The notes under the pieces were generated by a model, which ran no database searches, was not told the DNA's origin, and saw nothing but the letters and a program-made list of their open reading frames with translations. From Rotaria socialis (Eukaryota > Rotifera > Eurotatoria > Philodinida > Philodinidae): 64,000 nt of DNA. The position numbers and the translations under genes were made by a program. Where the stretch lies: the NCBI GenBank assembly GCA_905331475.1, contig CAJNYU010003745.1, forward strand, positions 20,636 to 84,635. Direction: 5' to 3'. Shown here one piece after another: positions 30,525 to 42,688 of this stretch. How positions within the stretch are numbered: the stretch's first letter is position 1; the number at the start of each line of letters is the position of its first letter.

Positions 30525-31502
30525 CTACATGCTGAAAAAAACCAGTGAACATAAAAGCAAAGATGTAAAACCAAGGAATTTATTGTAATATTGCTTTTGT
30601 CCATGATTCCAAAAATACCCACCGTAATAATTTGATCCCATCGATGGATAATAATTTGATGAATAATAATCAGGGCGATTATAGCCTGAATAGCCACCAT
30701 ATGAACCTGGATATCGATTGTAATAGGAACCCGATTGTCCTAATCCTTGTCCATCTAAAGAAAATTCAAGAAAATGAATGCGCACGGTAATAATCGTATT
30801 TTAGTTACATTGCCCATATCCATAAGAACCAAAACCTCCGCCACCATAGGGATAATTAGAACCACCAAGTCCATAACCATATTGACGACGATCTTGTTTT
30901 CTAGATGCAATTTCATTTGGATCTTTTTCTCGTGGTGAAGATCGTTGTTGTTGATCATTAAGAATTTGACGATTGGGCGATAATGAATTTTGATTAACTG
31001 GTCCATTTAAAGTTTGTCGCCGATGACGACGTGCTCGGTTTCCATGAACGATGACTTAAAATATAAGCATCCTCGTTAGTGAACGATATAGAGATCGAAC
31101 GATTAAAATTCACTAGGACATATTCTCTTTCGTTTCAATAGTTTTATGGTTATATTCTTGTATGGAAAAGGTTATCATCAAAATGTTTTTATAAAAAATG
31201 TTATTTATCCTCTTCTAACATTTACTTAACGTTTTTTTTTTTCGTGAGGAGAATACTATTTACCAATTGACATTTGAATCAAAATGGTCGTATATTTTTT
31301 ATTCCAGTTTTTATCCCTAACAATTTAATCAGATAAAGTTTTTTAGTTGCTCCGTGAATTTCCTGTGTATTTGTTTTATTGAAAAAAGCAAGGTCATTCT
31401 TTTGACTGACACCTACTTTACGTGAAATGATAGTCAAACATGACACTTACCGATAGTATAGATTATAAAGACAATTAAGATTTCTTTCCGCAAGGCAACC
31501 AT
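30525..31502 (-). CDS. Secreted Gly/Tyr-rich protein with probable GPI tail
   Basis: Exons in transcript order, 31451-31502, 30809-31054 and 30525-30754, total 528 nt (175 aa). Residues 1-22 form a signal peptide ('KEILIVFIIYTIVIV' core). A basic, Arg/Gln/Asn-rich stretch follows. From about residue 80 the sequence is Gly/Tyr/Ser/Asn-rich with repeated 'GSYGGYSGYN'-like and 'GSNYYGGY' units. The last 17 residues are hydrophobic ('GFTSLLLCSLVFF'), as in a GPI-attachment signal or a C-terminal anchor. No enzyme domain. The composition resembles structural or extracellular-matrix proteins and the prion-like repeats of self-associating proteins. Its function is unknown. Confidence 0.75.
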
Positions 31503-32606
31503 CGCGTTGAAATAGTTTAGGTATTTTCTATTAATATAAAAACTAGTTTAAAAGAACGAATTCAAAATCAGTAACATCATATCGATGAAATGAGAAGTTA
31601 TACAAAAGTGCCAGAAAAAAACGACGAGAAAAAGTGCGGAGCTGACGACTCTTTCAATCGGAAACGTTTTTTTTCTTTTTCATTCTTTATTATAGCAGCA
31701 ATAGCAGTCATAAAATTGGTGACGATGAAACGAAGAGGAAGCACAAGAAACAGTAAATGGCGTAAGTAAAAGAAGCCGTTATGTACGCTTTTGCTGAAGT
31801 AAACTTTTTTTCTTGTCTTTTTCTTTCTTTTCTACGCAGAAAAAAATGTTCCAAAAAAAATCCGGTTGAGAACGCGTTCCACTTTATGAAAGCATTATTT
31901 TGCTGAAAAAAGTATTTCAAATTTTTGGATGTCTCTATTTAAAAGGATAAATAGTCGATAGCAATTTTCTACGAATTTATTCTGAAATATTTCAATCAAG
32001 AGTACGACAAAAAAAAGAATTGAAATTTTCTTTTGACAACCATAACAACTGTTGCAAGTCATGTATACGACTGAACTTGCCATCGTATGCAAGCTGCTCT
32101 CACGTCCCGTTCCCATCTCTAATCGAAAGACGACATTTTTTTTCTCCCTCCTATACTATGTTCACTAAATGCAATTTATTATTCCTCTTTATTTTGGTTA
32201 CTCAGGTGTAGTACTTATAGTTCAACAATTTATTACGACTAGTCGAAATGAAAAAACTGTTTGGCATACTTAAATTAATACTCCCTGTTAAGTTCGCTAC
32301 TGTAATTAATTAAAGAAATGTATCCTTTGGTTTTCGTAGATAAATACTTACAATTAGATTTGTCGTAGAGATAAATCTATTGAAAAAGAAGCAGTCACTA
32401 CTTTGAATAATTACTATTAATGTGTCCTGTACTTGTCAAACTTCCAGCCAGTCAACCGGTTCTTTCCTTTCTTGGTCAAGGACGAAAAGAAAAATGATGT
32501 CATGTATGTTCTTATTCGAGAGAAAAAGCAAAAACCGATTGAAACAAGATAGTTGGCTGTAACTCTGTTTTTTGAAGTAATTGCAAACGAACGAATACCT
32601 TTCGCT

Positions 32607-32636
32607 TTTTCTTTTTCTTTTTCTTTTTCTTTCCAT
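32607..32636. repeat. (CTTTTT)n pyrimidine microsatellite
   Basis: Five to six units of a 6 bp pyrimidine repeat in a gene-free region. Confidence 0.8.
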
Positions 32637-33525
32637 CCACATTTCGCATTACATTCATTATTCAGATAAAGCAAATCAAAAAAAAATTCAAATTGTTTTT
32701 AATCAATTTTTACAATGCAATCTACGATTGAAATAAATATGAATAGAAATGCGCAATTGTATTTTATAAATAAAAATTTCAATTGGATATGTTGATGTGC
32801 TATTTAATAAATCTTTTTTGCATACTTAATCAGAAGTAAAATTAATGATGAGAGAGATGCAAAACGAAATATATTGCTGATTTATCGTTTATTTACATTG
32901 ATCGTAAAGGAAATGGTATTTGAATGCCTTTTATCCTATCGGTTTGGCCGCGTAACGTGGCACTGCGCAGATCGGCATGAATGTGAGTTTGGATAATTGT
33001 TTGATTTTCTCCTTCAACCAACATCCATAATGCAAGAGAAAAGTTTACTTTTTGATATCTCTCACCTCTCCTTGATACTTTCTATGCTAATGTATTCAAT
33101 ACTGTTCTTGCCATTCTGCATATCGGATAATTATTTCTATTGTTTGCTTTAACTTGCAGTATTTTGTTTAATCATTTTTTAATTGAATTTTGTTTTCAAT
33201 ACTACTTTGTAAATTAATAATTGAAATAAAACAATTAATTTCAACGACGACTTCTTTGATCGCAAGATTCTAACACATGTTTACATTTTCATCTGTATTA
33301 TGATTTTAAACATTGACTGATTCACTGGAAAACGATCGGCAATATGATTATTGATTACTTACAAGTTTTTTCTTTAATATTCATGGATTCCATACTATAT
33401 ACATCAGACTCATACATCTCAGTATCCTAATAAATCCCCAGGGGGCGTCCTTTGCAAATAATTTTGTCGGTAGAATTCTGACAAGCGCTGCGATGTATGC
33501 ACAAACGAAGCCCTTTGTACACTAT

Positions 33526-33548
33526 TACAACAACAACAACAACAACAA
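33526..33548. repeat. (CAA)n microsatellite
   Basis: Seven or so CAA units followed by AAGG, in a gene-free region. Confidence 0.8.
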
Positions 33549-34490
33549 GGCGTAATCCGTTGTTTATTTCGTATCACACTAGATAAATGTCTTAGGTCAT
33601 GAGACTGACACGATTTTTTTCTAGGACAAAGTGGCTACCTTGCTTTTGAATAATTCCAAAGGCAATTGTCCTTTGCTATAATTCAGCAAAAATATCGATT
33701 TATCTTTTTCTGTTTTAAGAAATTTTCTCCTTGCCATAGCATTTCTGATCAGAATGATCGTGTTCGAAGATTTCTTTTTTGATCACGAATAAATTAATTG
33801 TATTGCACAAACTTAATAGTTTCATAGCTCAAATATCAAATCGAACAATTAAAAATGAAGGATGAACAATAAAAACGTGCAACCGTCATATCCTCAAGAT
33901 TGTAATATTTACATACAAACATGACTGATTTTTAAGACTGCTAAAGCGACAACAATGTCTTCTCGAATCGTCCAAATTCATTTAATTTTCTAAAAACATC
34001 TCAAATAAAAATCAATGCAACTAATGGTGAATTCTTTTATGTTGAAGGTGAAGGTTTAAGATTGAAGTACAATCAAGTATTTAGAACATACTCTCAGAAG
34101 ACAGAATGATGTAAAGATCATTTGAACATATCATCATAAAGACAGGAGAATTGTCAATTTTCGATCATCTTCTACTGAAATTAAATATCCAATACAGTTT
34201 TATGTTTTCATATGTTCACTTTATTCATTTTAGTCGATTGTTTGTCTCAGTGATTCGATTATCATTGTTGTGACTTTCTATGTTTGTTCAATAGGCAACT
34301 TGCGGGAGGGAAATAACAAAAAAGCATGTTCTGTACATCTAGCGAAGAAACTCTACAATGAACATAGTAAAAAATCAAGGAAAAATAGAACTTGATCTTT
34401 ATGCTTTTGATTTGATTTTAATCTCATTTTGCGAAGATAATTTGATTATACTTATTGTTGGTCACATGTACATCTATCTATATATATATA

Positions 34491-35690
34491 TGTTAGCGGT
34501 CAATGTTAGATTACGTCCAATCTGGAATTCCACATTGGACGCATATGAATTCAGGCTAATGCCGGATCCATCAGCTACAACATGTTCAATCTGATACGCC
34601 TGAAATTTTCAGTCGAATCTTAGATCGGCTTAGCTCAATGCCAGATTGAAAAGTTAGTACGTCCAATCTCGGATGTGCCTAGGCCAATGTTAGTTTGATG
34701 GAAGCTATTTATGAAGAAGCATTTCTCAACATATAAATTGGTTAGCTCTGATTTTTGGACGGCAAAGAGACTTGAATGACATATTAAAAATTTGAGGAGA
34801 GCTCATTCTGATAATATTTCTGTGTTCGAGTTATGATCGTTCGTAAACCTTCAGATTTTCACGAAGGTATCTAAAAAACGATGAACTATCTACAGACTAA
34901 TGTTTTTCTATTTTTTAGAATACTAATAAAACTTTCAGTTTTTATGTCTATGCCTATCCGAGGACTTGAAGTGGAAGGAGCGGGAGCACAAATGATAGTG
35001 ATTGTGATGATGAATGGAAAAGTTCATTCTTTGCAATTAGGATTTTTTGATTCGATTTTGAATGTATTATGCTCTACCAAAAGATATATTCTGTGATTTG
35101 TATAAATTCAATAGATCTAGACAGAAGGTCTGGTAATTCCTTAGTTTTCCAATTCGAATAAGTACACTCTTTTTTAAATAAATAATGAAAAAAACTTGCA
35201 TGCTAATAATTTGGAGAGTCAATGGAGAGAAAAAATCCATTAACTCGCAGCATAAGTATTTATCCTAATGGATGGTTATCAATAATCTGGTAAATATGGG
35301 ATTCAGATCTATAAAATATTTCTGGGTTCATGATATACCGTTCAATTGTTTTTTCAATACTTTCATGAAAATCCGAAGTTTTACGAACGATCATAACTCG
35401 AACAGAGAAATATTATCAAAATGAGTTCTCCTCAAATTTGTAATATGTCATTCAAGCCTCTTTGTAGCCCAAAAATTAGAACTAATCAACTTATATGTTG
35501 AGAAATGCTTCTTCATAAATGACTTCAATCAAACTAACATTGACCTAGGCAAATCTGAGATTGAACTAGGCGCATCCGAGATTGGACGTACTAACTTTTC
35601 AATCTGGCATTGAACTAAGACAATCTAAGATTCGACTGAAAATTTCAGGTGTATCTCAGATTGGACGTAATACAACATTGGCTGCTGACA
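34491..35690. mobile_element. 1.2 kb inverted-repeat element with ~350-400 bp arms
   Basis: The left arm (34491-34885) and right arm (35341-35690) are imperfect reverse complements. Both carry TGT(T/C)AGC at the tip, several copies of 'TACGTCCAATCT', then 'CATTTCTCAACATATAA' and 'GAGTTATGATCGTTCGTAA'. The left arm has an extra block of about 85 bp near its tip. The 455 bp interior has no convincing transposase. The related duplicated segment at about 40010-41050 lacks this block, so it looks like an insertion into one copy. Flanks on both sides are TATATA-like, so the target duplication is ambiguous and the superfamily is undetermined. Confidence 0.8.
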
Positions 35691-36330
35691 TATATTTATG
35701 TTTGTAAAGTCAGTTCATTCTTTTCTATTTCTGAAATCGCTACATCAGAATTTATTTTCATTAAATATTGAAAGGTACTGGCTGCTTCAACTATTACTAC
35801 AACAAAAAAACTGCATGATATTAATATATTCTTAAAAGTAGATTGCAAAAAAAAGGATTTTCTGATGAATATTAGTCATGCTGAAACAATAACTCTCCCA
35901 AAAATCTTGCATTAACATGAAGTATTATGATATATGAATTGGCTCATAATAGTGTTTATTCTAGTTGAAAATAGAATGTTTGATATTGTTGACAGTGTAA
36001 CAATTGATTCGTGGTATTATTTCATTCGTGAGTCATCGAATCATTGCGTATGTATGGTCATAATATAATTCTTTGACGAGCCGTCAATTTTATTTGAACC
36101 TTTAATATGGAATATAGGATTTATTCATTAGAAAAAAGAGAAAAACTTCACTATTGTCAAGGATATCGTACGACAAAAAAGTTTCAAGTTTCAGGAGAAA
36201 ATATAATAAAGTTTAAATAGCTTGTTAAAGTTGTGTAAAACGAATTATCATTTTCTCCCTCTCAATGGGTGCAGGGTTTGAAACAGTCATTATGAATTGG
36301 AAGTTAATTCCTTTTTTTGTATGATTTTCA

Positions 36331-36932
36331 TCATTCCGTGCAGTATCGAAGATTGCACACGGGTGGATTGATCAATAAAAAGACGTAGAAAGCACCGCAA
36401 TTGGTAATTTGAATCGAATTCGACCAATTGCATGTACTGCTGGACCAGTGATAGCAGACTGTACCAGTAGTTGTACTGCCAGTCGTAGATGGATAGGCAC
36501 CATTATACCAACCAGATGCATCAGTACCACAATGAGATATACCTGGAGTCACAGTTGGTATGGAGGTACCGGCTGGGCTCAAGAAACGAACCCAGACACC
36601 TAACGAACTAAATGTACTCGAGTCACACANTGAAACTTTTTTGTCGTACTAGTAGTCGAAGTGGTTGTAGTTACAGTTGTTTGAGGACTTTGGGAATCTG
36701 AAAACAACACAACATCATGTGTAGGGCATAGCACTCAGAGCACAGAAAACGTATACTTAACTTGAATAAAAAGCACGGTGATAACGGCGAGAGCGAGACC
36801 AGCCAAGAGCACAGCTATAGAGAATCCAATACAACAAGATTTCCATAATGCGCCAGCAGATCTTTTAGATGATACCGATTTCTCGTCATCCTCTTCGGCA
36901 TCCCATACTGATTGTGCAGAATTTTTCGCCAT
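36331..36932 (-). pseudogene. Mucin-like membrane protein, broken copy 1
   Basis: The N-terminal part (ATG at 36932) encodes a polar segment and one TM helix ('SIAVLLAGLALAVITVLFIQ'), then meets an in-frame TGA shortly after 'KYTFSVL'. The Thr-rich middle is almost absent and contains an ambiguous base (n at 36630). The C-terminal Cys-rich domain (36331-36600) is open and almost identical to that of copy 2 at 42689. Either the gene is dead or the assembly collapsed the repeat; the stop argues for the former. Confidence 0.7.
36630..36630. other. Ambiguous base (n)
   Basis: The only undetermined base in the window sits at the junction between the Cys-rich domain and the shrunken Thr repeat of the copy-1 mucin-like sequence. 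It may mark a collapsed or mis-joined repeat. Confidence 0.9.
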
Positions 36933-38405
36933 TTCTATTACGAATGACAAGCTATTTTCTCTCCGTTGGTGAAACTATTCAACAAATAATATCAGTAAGT
37001 TAACATATTGTCGAGCATAGTATTAGTATTGATGAAAGCAACTTTTTGTTGGCAATAAATTGTAAATCAAATGTATCGACTGTCTTCACAAACATTTAAT
37101 CAATTCAGATTAATTTCAGTTGTTGCTCGTTAATCGAAAATTCGGTTGGCCTCATTTTCTTTTTGTATTCATTTGATTCACGGTAGATGAATGAGACATT
37201 ATGCATAGTATTCAGTCATACTAAAAAATCAATCCTGTTTACAAAGAAGTGTTTATTTAAAAGAAAACCAAGTTGAGAATCGAATTAGTAATTTGAAAGA
37301 GTAGCTAGCATTGAAGAATTCGATCAGAAAACATCGTCTATTGTTGTCAGAGTGAATGTCAGAATTGTTTTCACTAAAAATTAAAGATCTCCTGACGGAG
37401 CTCACAGCAGATATCTCATTGACGAAAAATTACGTTATCAGTAGAATTGCAAGAATGTGGATGTTGACAATATCCTTCAGCGTACAAAAGTTCTCGAGAA
37501 CATGAGCAATCATCAAGAACTTGTTTCTCTCCAAACACTTGAGCTAATCTGGAATAGAATAGTAATTAACGTGTAAGCATTCTATCCATCGACTACACAT
37601 GCTTGGGATGGAAAAGGGCTTCCGCTGTTGCTTCCAAAGTACATAACTAGAGCGTTCTGCTTTCGAAATTGATATTTATTCATGTTTGCTTATGTAGAAT
37701 AATAAACATACGAATGAATGAAACTCTTCATGTGTCATTGTTCGAATTTGCGATCTTTTCTATTACAAGTTTCCATAAAATGTTAATATTTAAATAGTGG
37801 AAATTTTTCCTTTGTATTTTATTGAACATTTCAGCGGTGCACAGAATTTGAAAATACAATTCGATCTATTACAATATTCATGCCGTCTGACACTCAAGGT
37901 ATATTTTTTCGTGTCAAAAACTGTGCTGAAAACAAAATGCATTTGAAATAATAAAACGTGAAAAATAGATCGTAAGAATATATCACCCTCTTGTAATGTA
38001 TAGGGAACTATAGGACTGAAGATGAAATCCCATCGTAGTTACGCAATCGATTGCCTATTTTTCATAAAGACCTATGATTTTGAAAATGTTCGAACAGCAA
38101 TCACGAGATAAGATTTAAATGCGTTTTTCAAAATAATTATCTGATTGAGTATCTTCAACACTGGAACATAGGTTTCATTATAGAAATAGCAGCTCAACAC
38201 TCAAAGAATGATCTAGCTAACTTACGCATAGTGGTATGTTACATATTTCGTTTACATCGTACTTTCTTCTAATTTTTTGGTAACTCATAGTCTAGAGAAA
38301 ATGTCGGATAAAGTTCTCTCAGTTAGTATAAATTTCTTTGTTCACATCTTATCGTCTTGTTGTGTGGCTTACTAGGAGGCTAATTTATCTAACTACGTCT
38401 TCTAT
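36933..38405. other. Intergenic
   Basis: About 1.5 kb of AT-rich sequence, including whatever promoter served the copy-1 mucin-like gene. No gene or repeat recognised. Confidence 0.4.
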
Positions 38406-39031
38406 TTACGAGGGATGGTCTCCAACTGTCCAATCGCTTTTGAGTTGATCTTTTGGCCAAATGTATGGGGCAATAAGACTAGAATAATCCTAAAAGGAAT
38501 GGGACCGCTAGGCCGTTGAAGCTGAGCTCTAGGCTTTTGACGAAATTTTTGACCATTTTTTCGATAGTTAGCAAAAAATCAAATAACGGAATTTTGACCT
38601 GAAATTTTCGTCATAGATAAATCTAATCATCATTAGAATATCCTGAAAGATTCAGCCACAAAAAAGTGTTCCTTTGTCGAGATATTGAATTGTCAAGAAA
38701 GCTGGCATTTTGTGCCTTGTCTGCAATAAGGAATTAGTTTTTAATAATCCAATATCTCGATAAAAGAGCAGTTTTTTTTTGGCTGAGACTTTCAGGATAT
38801 TCTAATGATGATTAGACCTACCTATGGCGAAAATTTCCGGTCAAAACTCCGTTATTTGATTTTTTTCCTAAATATCGAACAAATGGTCAAAAATTCCGTC
38901 AACAGCCCAGAACAGCTTCAAAGGCCTAGCGGTCCAAATCCTTTTAGGATTATTCTAGTCTTATTGCCCGCTGCCTTTGGCCAAAATATCAACTCAAAAG
39001 CGACTGAACAGTTGGGGACCATCTCTCGTTA
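38406..39031. mobile_element. 620 bp foldback element with TTA duplication
   Basis: The element at 38409-39028 is a near-complete palindrome. The left arm begins CGAGGGATGGTCTCCAACTG; the right arm, reversed, begins CGAGAGATGGTCCCCAACTG. Matching continues for about 290 bp on each side, with a short central loop near 38700-38740. The trinucleotide TTA flanks both ends (38406-38408 and 39029-39031). A 3 bp TTA/TAA duplication is typical of the PIF/Harbinger superfamily. No coding capacity. Confidence 0.85.
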
Positions 39032-39059
39032 GTCTGGCTTTTGCTATACTATTTGTTTC

Positions 39060-39311
39060 GTGAAACACGACCCGAAAGGAGTGTAGAAGTATATTGGGTA
39101 GAAATTTGGACCCCCCCCCACAGACCGTTACAGAGAAATTAATTAATCAGTTAATTGGTTAATTAATTAATTATTAAATTTCTCTGTAACGATCTGTGGT
39201 GGTTTCTTGAGACTTCATACATCATAATACAGACTGTAACAGAGAAGCTTCACAGACCATCAGTGATCATGATAGTCGAATTCCAGAAAAGAAGTTTCAT
39301 CGTGTTTCACA
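39060..39311. repeat. Small inverted-repeat element with strong inner hairpin
   Basis: Outer ends GTGAAACACGA (about 39060) and TCGTGTTTCAC (about 39301) are reverse complements. Inside, CCACAGACCGTTACAGAG (from 39118) pairs with CTCTGTAACGATCTGTGG (to 39199) around an (AATT)-rich loop that can itself fold. A further partial copy of the stem, 'CAGACTGTAACAGAGAAG', follows at about 39231. MITE-like; family unknown. Confidence 0.65.
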
Positions 39312-40867
39312 TTTTAATCCCACAGGGATTGCGCTAACAACTTTCTTTCTCTAATGTTGCCAAACATTTTCTGCTATCATCAAATTTTGTTCAAATATTC
39401 TCGTTTTTTTTATTTACGCAGCTTTCAAATATTAGTAAATTATTTTGAGCTTCTTATTTTCTCCTCTATCATCAAACTTTACACTTAAATTCTAGGCGCA
39501 TTCAGATCGTTTAGTTTTACAAATGTTCGTTGATTTTTCCTCATCAGTTAATCTCTGGTACAGTATCCATTGTAGCATTTTTCCTTCCGATTATCTTCTC
39601 ATCAGTATAGTTCTTTAGTTGACTTTATTTATGTAAGTTGTGTATTTAATTTAATCAATTGCAGCATTTTATTTTGTTGTTAGCATTTTGTTGCGCTCGA
39701 CACTTTCAATCAGCAGAGCTGTTTTCATAATGATTATGGGTCCAATCCGTGGTGAAAATGAATTTCTACCTAATTTATTCATTGAAAAGATATTGAGATA
39801 TGATAAGTGGCATTTTTGAAGAATTTATGCGGGAAAAAATTTATTCATAAAGTATTCATAGTTACATAAAGCATGTGCTTTCGAAAGAGACGATAGTAGC
39901 AATGATGAATATTCCATAATCTTCTACTTAAATTAAATTGAATAGTAATTAGAATTTTATTACTCTGCATGTAATTAATATTGAATTCAGTCAATATTAT
40001 ACCTGTGGGTATGCTCTCGTGAATGCTATAAAATTATTGAATTTTGTTAACCATCATTTTATTATGCAATAGAAAAAAGAGGAAAAAAATGCATGTTCTG
40101 CACTTTTATTGAAGACGCTCTATAGACGAACTTAATCAAGAACGAAAGAAAAATAGAAATTCATTCAATTGCTCTAGATTTGACTTTGACTTTGCGTAGA
40201 AGTTTTCATGATGTTTGTTATTTTATATGCGTAGTTCTGTAACTTTTATCTTTTGTTTTTGTGATTGCATCACTAAATAATTGAACTAGAGCCGTAATCA
40301 ATCAGCTCATTCGTTTAATAATTTCTACAACAACTGAAAGTATAGTATACGTATCTTCTTAATGGTAGAACCCGAATGCAAAAGAATTTTCAATATCATC
40401 AAGGAAATAATTCTGTGACATGCGTGTATTGTTATTAATTCTTATGATATCTTCATATTTTATGATGATTTGCCATCTTTTAGAACATATTATATTCAAT
40501 ATACTCGATAGTTTAACTTTAGATATAAGCTATATTTTGAGTCACCATCAATTCTGTCATAGTGTATCCCCGTTTGTGATACAATTTTGTTCATGTCATC
40601 AGTTTTATTCAGTATTTTAGTATGGAATACAATGAATGCTAGAGAAAACGAGCAATTTTCCACTAGAATTAAGAATATGAGATTTGTATCAAGTAACACG
40701 TGACGGGAAAATGAAATGAATTTTCCATAAACCACTGTAATTAATATAAACTGAAGGATAATTGATGCTTTTAGAAGCCTAACGCGGTCTGTTATTGATA
40801 CTGAAATGGTACATAATAATCTGAGCACTATTTCTATTTCTGATGGATTCTGTCATTCTGTATAGTA
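39312..40867. other. Intergenic, partly an old duplication
   Basis: From about 40010 to 40860 the sequence is distantly similar to 34250-34490 plus 35700-36330, the sequence downstream of mucin-like copy 1, without the 1.2 kb inverted-repeat element. No gene recognised. Confidence 0.45.
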
Positions 40868-41095
40868 TCATAGACTACACACCAGTGGATCGACTAGAAA
40901 AAAATACGCAATATGAATCACAATTAGCGATTTGAATCGAATTCGGCCAAAGACATGAAACACCGAACCAGTAATAGCAGACTGCCCCAGTAGCAGTACT
41001 AGCAGCCGTAGATGAATAGGCACCATTGGATCAGCCTGTTGCATACGTGCCACAATAATAACTACTCACAGCCCAGTTAGCTGTGTAGAAGTTGA
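40868..41095 (-). pseudogene. Mucin-like membrane protein, remnant copy 3
   Basis: A degraded match to the last 50-60 codons of the Cys-rich domain of copies 1 and 2 ('caccagtggatcgac', 'ttgaatcgaattcg', 'agtaatagcagactg' blocks). It breaks off at about 41050 and joins sequence resembling the 5' flank of copy 2 ('gttgatttttctcag' at about 41092, compare 43574). The TM, Thr-repeat and most of the coding region are deleted. Confidence 0.65.
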
Positions 41096-42688
41096 TTTTT
41101 CTCAGCTGATTGCAACTATTGATAATACAATATCAAAAATAATGCAGGATTAGTGCTGATCAATATATTTTTTTATTTTTATTTTTAATAAATTGAAAAT
41201 AAGAGAAATGGATACTTGTAGCTAGAGAAATAATTATAAAAGATCAACATTTGTCGTTTCTCAATTGAAGCCTTTGAATAGATTTTATTTGCATAAAGAA
41301 ATTCAATGTAGATGAATACGAAAGAATTAGCGGCATTTGTACGCTATCGAAAGAATAGAATGTGTTTGTGTACGATGCTTAAATTTAAGGAAAAAGTACT
41401 TTCAATGTATATTTTACAAAAGGTGGATGTAGAACTCAGAAATGAGGCAAAAAAAACATTGATGTAATCTCGTTTGATTGGATGCACGAAGATCTCGTTC
41501 AAGGGTTGAGCTTTATGTAAGGTGATTAAAATAGATTTTCTCATCAACGAAATGCTTCTATGACAAGATTCATAAATGAATCTGTAAAATAATATTCGCT
41601 TAAAACCGGGCAAGCAAATTTAACGTAGAATAACCACGGTATCGTTTGAAGTGGAAATTGCTGATGAATGTCAATTCGTACGTTTTGATCGAGTTTCTAA
41701 AGTGTTAGAGAATCTATTCATGTATGTTACTGATGATTCATGCGTTGAAGAGCTATCAGCTAGCTCATGTTCATAAATTTCATGTTTTATTCAAATATCT
41801 AGAATTGCTTACGAGTCTCTACTCTCTTTTTCACGTAGCCTCTGCCATAAAATTGGCATAGCTTGTGGGCTGGAAAAAAATTCACTATTTACTGATTATT
41901 GTTTTCTTGCATGATATAATTGAAAATACTACTAATTAGCAAGCACGCTTGTTTTCACAGCCTATTTAAACATGAGTAAAGTAATATCCCGACAAAATCA
42001 ACTAGAAGTCAAACAAGAATGTTATACAAAGAAATTTGAAATATCCGTCAAGAATGATACGATTATTTTCCACAAATCTGTACCTTTATCATCATATTAT
42101 AACTCCTTGTTTCGCGACAATTTTTCCACTTAATAAGTAAAATAAAAATTTTAATAACTTCAAAATCCATGCTTTCTAGAAAAGCTATTGCCTCTAGTTA
42201 TTTATATCACTGATTCGTTGAATGGTTTTTATTTTAATTGAGAGAAACATGTTTTAAGTGTTTTGTGAGTGTGCAGAAATATAAGAGAATATGTGCGTAC
42301 ATGTTGATAGAAAACAAACGAAATAAAAATAAATAACACTCGAAAGTATTTGTAACAAAAAAGCACGAGAAGAAATTCATGCGTTTGTTTGATGAGACGA
42401 TCTTAGAATTAAGCTGATTCATGAATTTGTCACGCTATTGATATTGATTTTTACTCAAAAACTAAGTATGTAGGGAAGTTTATTAAAGAAAAGCATTTCT
42501 TAGCTTAAATTATGTAAAATAACTATCTATTCAGGTTCTATGAGAATTTACAATAAAATTTACATAAGTGCTCTGAATGCAGAAAAAGAAATAAATCTTG
42601 CCTTTATAATGAAGGCAGTGCTTCTTGTTATTAGTGTTAAAATAAATTGCTAAAATAGGGACCTTATTTCTATTTTGTGTTGGCTCCG
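41096..42688. other. Intergenic, start homologous to the copy-2 upstream flank
   Basis: About 41096-41430 resembles 43575-43920, the region upstream of the intact mucin-like gene, consistent with duplication of the whole locus. The rest is AT-rich without a supportable gene. Confidence 0.4.

Larger units (their letters stand above)
31503..34490. other. 3 kb gene-free AT-rich region
   Basis: No gene that I can support. Simple repeats occur: a CTTTTT-type pyrimidine repeat at about 32607-32636 and (CAA)n at about 33526-33548. The stretch from about 34250 is related, at diverged level, to about 40010-40300 (shared 'GCATGTTCTG' and following blocks), marking the edge of a local duplication. Confidence 0.5.
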
